DNA of 40,784 nt, from NCBI GenBank assembly GCA_035406565.1, contig DAONLG010000002.1:1-40784 (forward strand). Direction: 5' to 3'. How positions within the stretch are numbered: the first letter of the stretch is position 1; each line of letters opens with the position of its first letter. Shown here one piece after another: positions 34,476-40,784 of this stretch. Source of the DNA: Soehngenia sp035406565. Its GTDB lineage: Bacteria > Bacillota > Clostridia > Tissierellales > Tissierellaceae. The notes beneath the pieces are model-generated. The model did not search any database, was not told where the DNA came from, and was given only the letters and a program-made list of their open reading frames with translations. Both the position numbers and the translations under genes were made by a program.

Positions 34476-35230
34476 AAATAACGGGTGATTTCCATACTCA
34501 CACAATATATAGTAGTGGGTTTTTAATCAAGGGAATGCATGCAAAATCAACAATAGAGGAGAATGTTAAATCTGCTTATGAAAAAGGCCTTCAAACTATT
34601 GTAATTAGCGAGCATGGGCCATCACATTATTTATATGGAGTAAGAAAGAAAAATCTCAAACTAATTAGAGACGAAGTAAACAGGTTAAATGAAATTTATT
34701 TCCCGAAAGGGTTAACAGTTCTCATGGGATTAGAATCTAATCTTGTTGGCTTGAATGGGCAAATAGATGTAGATGAAAATATTATAGATATGATTGACAT
34801 CTTGCTAATGGGCTTCCACTATGGTTCAACTCCAAAGAGCATAAGAGAGGGTATGAATTTATACCTTAAGAGCCAAATAGCTAAAATAACAGGATATAGA
34901 CTTGATGAAATAACAGAGGTCATAACTCAATCTTATATCAGTGCTATGAGAAATTATCCTATTGATATAATTACTCATCCTGGTGCTAAAGTGAAGTTAG
35001 ATATTTTAAAATTAGCACAAGAAGCTGAGAAAAGAGACGTGGCACTGGAGATAAATTCAAGGCATGGGAATCTTAATTTAGAAGATTTGAAATCATTAAT
35101 AAACTCAAATGTTAAATTTTATATAAATAGTGATGCTCACAGTGCTAAAGAGGTTGGGAATTTTAAATTAGGGCTTGAAATTTTTTTATCTGCAGGATTA
35201 GACGTAAATAGGGTAGTTAATGCTATATAG
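34472..35230 (+). CDS. PHP domain phosphoesterase
   Basis: A 252-residue protein of the PHP (polymerase and histidinol phosphatase) superfamily, which binds a two- or three-metal centre to hydrolyse phosphoesters. Metal ligands can be seen in GDFHTHTIYS, ISEHGPSHY, the LLMGFHYG histidine, ITHPGAK and NSDAHSAKE. The substrate is unknown. The start overlaps murB by 4 bases and the gene is followed after 11 bases by rapZ; this order (murB, PHP, rapZ, yvcK, whiA) is common in clostridia. Confidence 0.88.
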   Translation: MKITGDFHTHTIYSSGFLIKGMHAKSTIEENVKSAYEKGLQTIVISEHGPSHYLYGVRKKNLKLIRDEVNRLNEIYFPKGLTVLMGLESNLVGLNGQIDVDENIIDMIDILLMGFHYGSTPKSIREGMNLYLKSQIAKITGYRLDEITEVITQSYISAMRNYPIDIITHPGAKVKLDILKLAQEAEKRDVALEINSRHGNLNLEDLKSLINSNVKFYINSDAHSAKEVGNFKLGLEIFLSAGLDVNRVVNAI

Positions 35231-35241
35231 AGGTGAGTTTT

Positions 35242-36093
35242 ATGGAAATAGTAGTGATAACAGGAATGTCAGGCGCAGGGAAATCACAAGCAATGAAAGT
35301 TATGGAAGATATGGGCTATTATTGTATGGATAATTTACCACCTCAATTACTATCAAAATTTGCAGAACTGACATATAAGTCTACTAAACACATCGATAAA
35401 GCATGTGTTGTTGTAGATATAAGAGGAGGAGAATTTTTTAAAAGCTTATATGAAGAACTAGAGAAACTTTCAAATATGCAAATTGATTACAAAGTTGTTT
35501 TTTTAGATGCATCTGATGAAGTTTTAATAAAGAGATTTAAAGAGCTTAGGCGACCTCATCCCCTTAATGCTAATGGAAGCATTATTGATGGAATAAAAGA
35601 GGAGAGAGAAATATTAAAGGATATAAAATCGAAAGCAGATTATATAATTGATACATCTAAGCTCAATTTAGGAATGTTAAAAGCTGAAATGACAAAGATA
35701 TTTTTAAAAGGGGAGAAACGAGAGAAAATAACAATTTTAATCTCATCTTTTGGATTTAAAAATGGGATATTACTTGATGCTGATATGGTATTTGATGTAA
35801 GATTTATACCTAATCCATACTATATTCCAGAATTAAAAGAGCACTCAGGAAAAGAAAAAATAGTAAAAGATTATGTGTTTAAATGGCCACAGACAAATAC
35901 ATTTTTACTAAAGATACTAGATTTAATAGAATTTTTAATACCTTATTATATTGAAGAAGGGAAAAGTCAACTTGTGATTGGCATAGGCTGTACAGGAGGA
36001 AAGCACCGTTCCGTTGCAATAGCTGAAGAATTAGCGAATAAATTATCTGAAAAGGGGCACAGTACTATGCTATATCATAGGGATTTTAAATAA
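35242..36093 (+). CDS. rapZ: RapZ/YvcJ family nucleotide-binding protein
   Basis: A 283-residue P-loop protein. Walker A GMSGAGKS sits at residues 8-15, and the C-terminal domain has the family motif VIGIGCTGGKHRSV. In E. coli RapZ is an RNA-binding adaptor for amino-sugar metabolism; B. subtilis YvcJ is a nucleotide-binding protein encoded beside yvcK, whiA and crh. I start at ATG 35242, which has AGAGGTGA upstream; the in-frame GTG at 35233 would overlap that site. Confidence 0.93.
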   Translation: MEIVVITGMSGAGKSQAMKVMEDMGYYCMDNLPPQLLSKFAELTYKSTKHIDKACVVVDIRGGEFFKSLYEELEKLSNMQIDYKVVFLDASDEVLIKRFKELRRPHPLNANGSIIDGIKEEREILKDIKSKADYIIDTSKLNLGMLKAEMTKIFLKGEKREKITILISSFGFKNGILLDADMVFDVRFIPNPYYIPELKEHSGKEKIVKDYVFKWPQTNTFLLKILDLIEFLIPYYIEEGKSQLVIGIGCTGGKHRSVAIAEELANKLSEKGHSTMLYHRDFK

Positions 36094-36105
36094 AGGGGAA
36101 AGAAC

Positions 36106-37086
36106 ATGTTGGAAACTATAAAACCAGATGGGAAAAATATAGTTGTTTTAGGAGGAGGCACGGGGCTATCCGTGCTTTTAAGAGGACTTAAGAAAAAAAC
36201 ACAAAACATAACCGCAATTGTCACAGTAGCTGATGATGGTGGAGGCAGTGGACGCCTTAGGGAAGATTTAGGTATGCTACCTCCAGGGGATATAAGGTCT
36301 TGCTTAGTTGCTTTAGCAAATACCGAGCCTACCATGGAGAAATTATTACAATATAGATTTAAGGAAGGCAGCTTAAAAGGCCAGAGCTTTGGGAACTTGT
36401 TTCTTGCAGCAATGAATGAAATTCATGGAAGTTTTGAAAAAGCTGTAGAAGAAACAAGCAGTGTATTAAAAATTACCGGTAAAGTATTACCAGTAACATT
36501 GGATGACGTAACGCTAATCGCCGAATTAGAAGATGGATCGATAATCGAAGGAGAATCTAAAATACCTTTATATTCAACTAAAAAGAAAAGTAAGATAAAA
36601 AGAATAAGAACGAATCCAGAAATATCATACCCTCTAAAAGATGTAATAGATGCAATTTTAAATGCAGATATCATCGTTTTAGGGCCAGGAAGCCTATATA
36701 CTTCGATCATACCTAATTTGCTTGTAAAGGATATGGTAAATATAATAAATAGTTCAAAAGCAAAAGTCGTATATGTATGCAATATCATGACTCAACCAGG
36801 GGAAACTGATGATATGGGTATTAAAGATCATGTAGAAGCAATTTTAAATCATACAATTGATGGATTCATTGATTACTGCATCATAAACAATAAAGAAATT
36901 CCAACAGATATATTATCAAAATATATTCATGATAATGCTAAACCTATTTACTTACATGATGCAGATATGAATTATCTAGAATCTAAAGGAATAAAAGTAA
37001 TATCAGATGATTTTATCAATATAAAAGATGAGCTCATAAGGCATGATGCTATAAAACTATCGGAAGTAATCATTAACTTAATATAG
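36106..37086 (+). CDS. yvcK: YvcK/CofD-like gluconeogenesis factor
   Basis: A 326-residue cytoplasmic protein of the YvcK group, related to the CofD transferase fold. Hallmarks are VVLGGGTGLSVLLRGLK near the start, TVADDGGGSGRLREDLG and LPPGDIRSCLVAL, followed by NLFLAAMNE and VVYVCNIMTQPGETD. In Bacillus YvcK binds UDP-sugars and is needed for growth on gluconeogenic carbon and for wall synthesis. GGGGAAAG precedes the ATG, 12 bases after rapZ. Confidence 0.94.
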   Translation: MLETIKPDGKNIVVLGGGTGLSVLLRGLKKKTQNITAIVTVADDGGGSGRLREDLGMLPPGDIRSCLVALANTEPTMEKLLQYRFKEGSLKGQSFGNLFLAAMNEIHGSFEKAVEETSSVLKITGKVLPVTLDDVTLIAELEDGSIIEGESKIPLYSTKKKSKIKRIRTNPEISYPLKDVIDAILNADIIVLGPGSLYTSIIPNLLVKDMVNIINSSKAKVVYVCNIMTQPGETDDMGIKDHVEAILNHTIDGFIDYCIINNKEIPTDILSKYIHDNAKPIYLHDADMNYLESKGIKVISDDFINIKDELIRHDAIKLSEVIINLI

Positions 37087-37098
37087 TTTTGCTTTAAA

Positions 37099-37157
37099 CT
37101 AAACATTTTTACAACTTGATGAGCTTATAGTGTATAATTAAAGTATTAAATGTTTAG
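37099..37157. promoter_or_regulatory. Internal promoter region bracketed by an inverted repeat
   Basis: In the 86-base gap before the Nudix gene a TATAAT box (37133-37138) is preceded at 19 bases by TTTACA. A perfect 10-bp inverted repeat, CTAAACATTT (37099-37108) and AAATGTTTAG (37148-37157), brackets it with 39 bases between. It may be a pair of operator half-sites or simply a weak hairpin in read-through RNA. Confidence 0.45.
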
Positions 37158-37172
37158 ATTTGAGGTGAATTT

Positions 37173-37583
37173 ATGTATGAAGTAAGCAGTGGAGGTATTG
37201 TTTTTTTTGGAAACAGCATTTTATTATTAAAAAAATACAACGGTGATTGGGTGCTTCCAAAAGGTAGAATAGAACAAGGCGAGACAAAAGAACAGGCAGC
37301 ATTGCGTGAAGTATATGAAGAAGCTGGAGTAAGGGGTGAGATTGTTTCTTATATTGGACAAGCACAGTATGAGTTTAGAAATTTAAGACACAATGAGCAA
37401 GTTTACAAAACTGTGCATTGGTTTTTAATGAAAGCAAACAATACTCATTGTCAACCACAAAGAGAAGAAGGATTTATTGATGCAAGCTTCGTGCACATGG
37501 ATAAAGCAGTAAAAATTGTCAAATATGAAGATGAATTAAAAGTAATTAGAAAAAGCATTGAGTATATAAATAACATGAGGTGA
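37173..37583 (+). CDS. Nudix hydrolase (YvcI-like position)
   Basis: A 136-residue Nudix enzyme with a perfect box G-x5-E-x7-R-E-V-x-E-E-x-G-V starting at GRIEQGE. Such enzymes hydrolyse nucleoside diphosphates linked to another group; the substrate cannot be read. B. subtilis has a Nudix gene, yvcI, in the matching yvcI-yvcJ-yvcK-whiA-crh cluster, though here it lies after yvcK. GAGGTGA precedes the ATG. It has a possible promoter of its own and is 4 bases from whiA. Confidence 0.92.
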   Translation: MYEVSSGGIVFFGNSILLLKKYNGDWVLPKGRIEQGETKEQAALREVYEEAGVRGEIVSYIGQAQYEFRNLRHNEQVYKTVHWFLMKANNTHCQPQREEGFIDASFVHMDKAVKIVKYEDELKVIRKSIEYINNMR

Positions 37584-37587
37584 TGTA

Positions 37588-38535
37588 ATGTCATTTTCAT
37601 CAGATGTTAAAAATGAAATTTCACATCTGCCTGTAGAAAACGACTGTTGTGCTTTGTCAGAATTAGCTTCGCTAATTAGGATGAGTGGATCAATAAAAAT
37701 AAGTGGGCATCATAATCTTAGCATTATTTTTTCAACAGAAAATGCAGCTATTGCAAGAAGGATATTTTCTGTATTAAAAAGAATATACAATGTAGATGTT
37801 GAAGTCTCTGTAAGAAAGAATAAGCAGTTAAAGAAGAACAACAATTATTTGGTTGCTGTGAACAACTCTAAAGCTGTTACGAATATTTTAATTGACACTG
37901 GGTTTATAGACGAAAAAGAAATTAATATATTTAAACCAAATTATGGAATTCCAAAGAATATAATTGAAAAGAGATGCTGCAAAAGAAGTTATATTCGAGG
38001 AGCTTTTTTAGGAGCAGGCTCGATGAGCAATCCTGAAAAGACATACCATTTGGAGTTTGTAAATACTGATTATTTACATGCAAAAGATCTTCAAAAATTG
38101 ATAAACTCTTTTGGTTTGAACTCCAAAATTATAAAACGAAAAGAATCATATATTTTATACCTAAAAGAAGCTGAACGAATATCAGACATTTTAAATATCA
38201 TTGGTGCCCATCAAGCACTTCTGAAATTTGAAGAGATTAGAGTATTAAAAGATGTCAGAAACAATATTAACAGAATTGTCAATTGTGAAACAGCAAATTT
38301 AGAAAAAACTGTAGAAGCATCTATGAGGCAAGTTGAAGCGATAAATATAATAAAGCAAAAAAAAGGATTGAACTATTTACCCAAACAACTTAGGGAGATA
38401 GCTGAGATTAGATTATCTCATCCTGATGCAACTTTAAAGGAAATAGGTGAGAAATTAAACCCGCCTATTGGAAAATCTGGGGTCAATCACAGGTTCAAAA
38501 AAATACAGGAAATAGCAGATGAACTTAAGGAGTGA
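37588..38535 (+). CDS. whiA: DNA-binding protein WhiA
   Basis: A 315-residue WhiA: N-terminal LAGLIDADG-homing-endonuclease-like fold (about 1-210, with CCKRSYIRGAFLGAGSMSNPEKTYHLEF) joined to a C-terminal helix-turn-helix (LPKQLREIAEIRLSHPDATLKEIGEKL, PIGKSGVNHRFKKI). In Streptomyces it controls sporulation genes; in Bacillus it affects division and chromosome segregation. GAGGTGA lies before the ATG. The AAGGAG site for the next gene lies within its last codons. Confidence 0.95.
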   Translation: MSFSSDVKNEISHLPVENDCCALSELASLIRMSGSIKISGHHNLSIIFSTENAAIARRIFSVLKRIYNVDVEVSVRKNKQLKKNNNYLVAVNNSKAVTNILIDTGFIDEKEINIFKPNYGIPKNIIEKRCCKRSYIRGAFLGAGSMSNPEKTYHLEFVNTDYLHAKDLQKLINSFGLNSKIIKRKESYILYLKEAERISDILNIIGAHQALLKFEEIRVLKDVRNNINRIVNCETANLEKTVEASMRQVEAINIIKQKKGLNYLPKQLREIAEIRLSHPDATLKEIGEKLNPPIGKSGVNHRFKKIQEIADELKE

Positions 38536-38539
38536 TTTT

Positions 38540-38806
38540 GTGATAAAAAAGGATATAATTCTTATGAATGATGAAGGATTGCAATTAAGGCCAGCTGCAA
38601 TATTTGTAAAAATAGCTAATAAATTTGAAAGTGATCTTGAAGTAGAAACTGCAAATAAAAGAGTAAATGGGAAAAGCATTATTGGGATAATGTCACTAGG
38701 AGCATTTAAAGGAGAAAAGATAACACTTATAGCTAAGGGAAAAGACGAAAAAGAATTAATTGATAAGTTAACCACAGTAATCGAAAGTGGCTTTAGAGAG
38801 GTTTGA
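38540..38806 (+). CDS. crh: HPr-like catabolite repression protein (Crh-like; Gln15, Ser46)
   Basis: An 88-residue HPr-fold protein starting at GTG 38540, with AAGGAG seven bases upstream. In this numbering position 15 is Gln (GLQLRPAA) where PTS phosphocarrier HPr has the phosphorylated His15 (GLHARPA), while Arg17 and the regulatory Ser46 (NGKSIIGIMSL) are kept. That is the diagnostic pattern of Crh from Bacillus, which cannot carry PTS phosphate but, once phosphorylated by HprK, acts as a CcpA corepressor. The neighbourhood rapZ-yvcK-nudix-whiA also matches the Bacillus crh locus. Many automatic pipelines would call it plain HPr. An upstream in-frame ATG (38519) lies within whiA and is unlikely. 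Confidence 0.85.
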   Translation: MIKKDIILMNDEGLQLRPAAIFVKIANKFESDLEVETANKRVNGKSIIGIMSLGAFKGEKITLIAKGKDEKELIDKLTTVIESGFREV

Positions 38807-38810
38807 TAAG

Positions 38811-39209
38811 ATGAAATTGATAATTATTACTAATAACCCAAAAGTATACGAAAAATACGAAGGCAGCATAAAGATAGAATATATGGAGAACAAAAGCCAT
38901 TTTGATGTTTTAAAATATACAAGAGATAAGATACATATGGGTCATAAGCTTTTATCACATCCGCTTTCAGGAAGTGTTAAGCCCAATGAAACGCCATATA
39001 AAAGTATATTGATTTCTGAAAAAAAAGGCAAAATAGATATAAATGGGCTCAATTTAATTGAAAACAGCATTTCTACATATGAAAAATTTCAAAACATAAG
39101 CAAAATTCCGGATTGGAATGAACAAGTTTTATATGACTTTATGGTAGTGGATTTATCTCTGATAGAGAATACTTTAAAAAATGTAGAATTCACTGAGATA
39201 TTTGATTAA
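38811..39209 (+). CDS. GrdX family protein
   Basis: A 132-residue protein with the GrdX signature block GHKLLSHPLSGSVKPNETPYKS at about 44-65, after an N-terminal KLIIITNNPKVYEKY and before the helical C-terminus. The family is named from a small gene at the head of glycine, sarcosine and betaine reductase operons in Stickland-fermenting clostridia; its biochemical role is unknown. Here there are no grd genes in view; it lies 4 bases after crh and 9 before dnaE. I chose ATG 38811 with AGAGAGG upstream; an upstream in-frame start would overlap crh. Confidence 0.82.
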   Translation: MKLIIITNNPKVYEKYEGSIKIEYMENKSHFDVLKYTRDKIHMGHKLLSHPLSGSVKPNETPYKSILISEKKGKIDINGLNLIENSISTYEKFQNISKIPDWNEQVLYDFMVVDLSLIENTLKNVEFTEIFD

Positions 39210-39218
39210 GGTGGTATG

Positions 39219-40784
39219 ATGGATACAGTAAAGTTTACACATTTACACGTGCATACTGAATTTAGCCTTCTTGACGGTAGCATTCGAATAAAAGAATTAG
39301 TTTCTAAAGCAAAAGAATTAGGCATGGAATCGGTTGCTATTACTGATCATGGAGCTATGTTCGGAGCTGTTAATTTTTATAAGGAAGCAAAAAAAAATAA
39401 CATTAAACCGATAATTGGATCAGAGATTTATGTAACTAATGGTAAATACACAGATAGAAACCCTAAAGATAAAAAGCCTTATCACTTGATACTTTTAGCT
39501 GAAACCAATGAAGGATACAAAAATTTAATGAAAATCGTTTCAGAAGCCTATATAAATGGATTTTATTATAAACCTAGAGCTGATTATGAAATTCTTGAAA
39601 AATATCACGAAGGCATAATAGCTCTATCAGCATGTTTAGGTGGGGAGATACAAAGTTTATTATTAGATGGCAATTTTGAAAAAGCAAAAGATGCCACTAT
39701 GAGATATAAAAGTATATTTGGTGAAAACAACTTTTTTTTAGAACTTCAATATCATGGATTAAAAGAGCAATTAGAAGTGAATAAAAAGCTAAGAGAATTT
39801 AGCGAACAATTAAATGTACCTCTAGTGGTTACAAATGATGTTCACTATTTGGAAAAGAAAGACGCTCATGTTCATGATGTACTGCTGTGCATTCAAACAG
39901 GAAAAACCATCTCTGATGTCGACAGAATGAAATTTCCAACAGAAGAGTTCTATTTTAAATCCTCCAAAGAAATGATAAACTTATTTCCAAATGATCTTGA
40001 GGCAATAAACAATACAAATATCATCGCAAATAGGTGCAATGTTGAATTGGATTTCAACACATTGCATTTGCCTAAATATGAAGTACCAAAAGGGTATACA
40101 AATGAATCTTATTTGATGGAATTAAGCAGAAAAGGACTTAAAGAAAGATATAAAACAATAACTGAAGAAATCAAAAATCGATTTGATTATGAATTTAGTG
40201 TAATAACTCAAATGGGTTATGTCGATTATTTCCTAATCGTTTGGGATTTTATTAAATTTGCGAAAGACAATCAAATCATGGTAGGCCCAGGGAGAGGTTC
40301 AGCAGCAGGAAGCATAGTTTCTTACGCATTAGGTATAATTGACATTGATCCGCTCAAATACGGACTTATATTTGAGCGATTTTTAAATCCAGAAAGAATC
40401 ACTATGCCAGATATAGACATTGATTTTTGCTACGAAAGGCGAGAGGAAGTAATAGAATACGTTATAAAAAAATATGGAGCTGATAAAGTTGCTCAGATAG
40501 TTACATTTGGTACCATGGCAGCAAGAGGCGCTATAAGAGATGTTGGAAGAGCGATAGATATGCCTTATGGAGAAGTAGACTACATAGCTAAGCAAATTCC
40601 AAATGAATTGGGTATAACAATAAATAGAGCTTTAGAGATCAATAAAAATTTAAGAAAAGAGTATGATAACAACACAGAAGTTAGAGAGTTGATTGATTTA
40701 GCAATAGCAGTAGAAGGCCTGCCCAGGCACACATCTACTCACGCAGCTGGTGTTGTCATATCTAAAGACCCAATAACCGAATAT
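39219..40784 (+). CDS. dnaE: DNA polymerase III alpha subunit DnaE (3'-truncated by window edge)
   Basis: The first 522 residues of the replicative or lagging-strand DNA polymerase of C-family DnaE type; the frame is open to the right edge. It begins with the PHP domain (HLHVHTEFSLLDGS, ITDHGAMFG), passes GPGRGSAAGSIVSYALG and reaches the polymerase active-site motif PDIDIDF, followed by VTFGTMAARGAIRDVGRA and GLPRHTSTHAAGVV. There is no exonuclease insertion, so it is not PolC. AAGGTGG stands before two adjacent in-frame ATGs; the second (39219) has the better spacing. Confidence 0.96.
   Translation, partial: MDTVKFTHLHVHTEFSLLDGSIRIKELVSKAKELGMESVAITDHGAMFGAVNFYKEAKKNNIKPIIGSEIYVTNGKYTDRNPKDKKPYHLILLAETNEGYKNLMKIVSEAYINGFYYKPRADYEILEKYHEGIIALSACLGGEIQSLLLDGNFEKAKDATMRYKSIFGENNFFLELQYHGLKEQLEVNKKLREFSEQLNVPLVVTNDVHYLEKKDAHVHDVLLCIQTGKTISDVDRMKFPTEEFYFKSSKEMINLFPNDLEAINNTNIIANRCNVELDFNTLHLPKYEVPKGYTNESYLMELSRKGLKERYKTITEEIKNRFDYEFSVITQMGYVDYFLIVWDFIKFAKDNQIMVGPGRGSAAGSIVSYALGIIDIDPLKYGLIFERFLNPERITMPDIDIDFCYERREEVIEYVIKKYGADKVAQIVTFGTMAARGAIRDVGRAIDMPYGEVDYIAKQIPNELGITINRALEINKNLRKEYDNNTEVRELIDLAIAVEGLPRHTSTHAAGVVISKDPITEY

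Noticed and set aside
38540..38806. Calling this gene ptsH (PTS phosphocarrier HPr)
   Set aside because: The active-site His15 is replaced by Gln, so it should not carry PTS phosphate; Crh-like is the better name.

Overview
The window is ordinary chromosomal DNA from an AT-rich, low-GC Gram-positive anaerobe, most likely a Clostridia/Tissierellia-type member of the Bacillota. The support is strong AAGGAGG-type ribosome sites, TTG/GTG starts, a pyruvate:ferredoxin oxidoreductase, a GrdX family protein (linked elsewhere to Stickland glycine reductase), HPr kinase with an HPr-like protein, WhiA, and a Gram-positive LexA box. Genus cannot be read from the sequence. I saw no rRNA, tRNA, CRISPR array, insertion sequence or prophage.

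Region by region. 1-1846: the 3' part of endonuclease III, then a VanW/G5 surface protein. 1894-5417: a cobalamin uptake operon with promoter, B12 riboswitch, intrinsic terminator, a disrupted btuF, btuC, and a btuD with an extra C-terminal domain. 5466-6608: a class V aminotransferase. 6616-10711, minus strand: 5-formyl-THF cyclo-ligase, a GT4 glycosyltransferase, two tandem DUF4330 membrane proteins and an O-antigen-ligase-like protein. 10817-14810: ftsE, ftsX, a coiled-coil M23 peptidase and a CtpA-type protease, a cell-wall remodelling group. 14913-16475, minus: an orphan lipoprotein with propeller-like repeats. 16582-21414: a LexA box, then uvrB and uvrA. 21421-23847: a small leader ORF, then a polar amino-acid ABC transporter (binding protein, permease, ATPase). 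23914-29806: EutH-like transporter, M24 aminopeptidase, uvrC, PspC-domain protein, hprK. 29835-33488: a monocistronic pyruvate:ferredoxin oxidoreductase with its own near-consensus promoter and terminator. 33516-40784: a tight operon of murB, a PHP hydrolase, rapZ, yvcK, a Nudix hydrolase, whiA, a Crh-like HPr, a GrdX family gene and the 5' part of dnaE.

Most of the gene content is conserved. What stands out: (1) the HPr-like protein has Gln at position 15 and Ser at 46, so it looks like a regulatory Crh and not a PTS phosphocarrier, with hprK nearby; (2) btuF, under a B12 riboswitch, is frameshifted and seems to have lost about a dozen residues; (3) the BtuD ATPase has a ~160-residue Rossmann-like C-terminal extension; (4) a small ORF ahead of the amino-acid transporter has an excellent promoter and ribosome site and looks one base short of a 37-residue protein; (5) two DUF4330 paralogues lie between a glycosyltransferase and a polymer ligase; (6) a GrdX family gene lies outside any visible grd operon. 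I found no clear candidate for an entirely new multi-gene system; the DUF4330/ligase group and the small leader ORF are the least explained parts.
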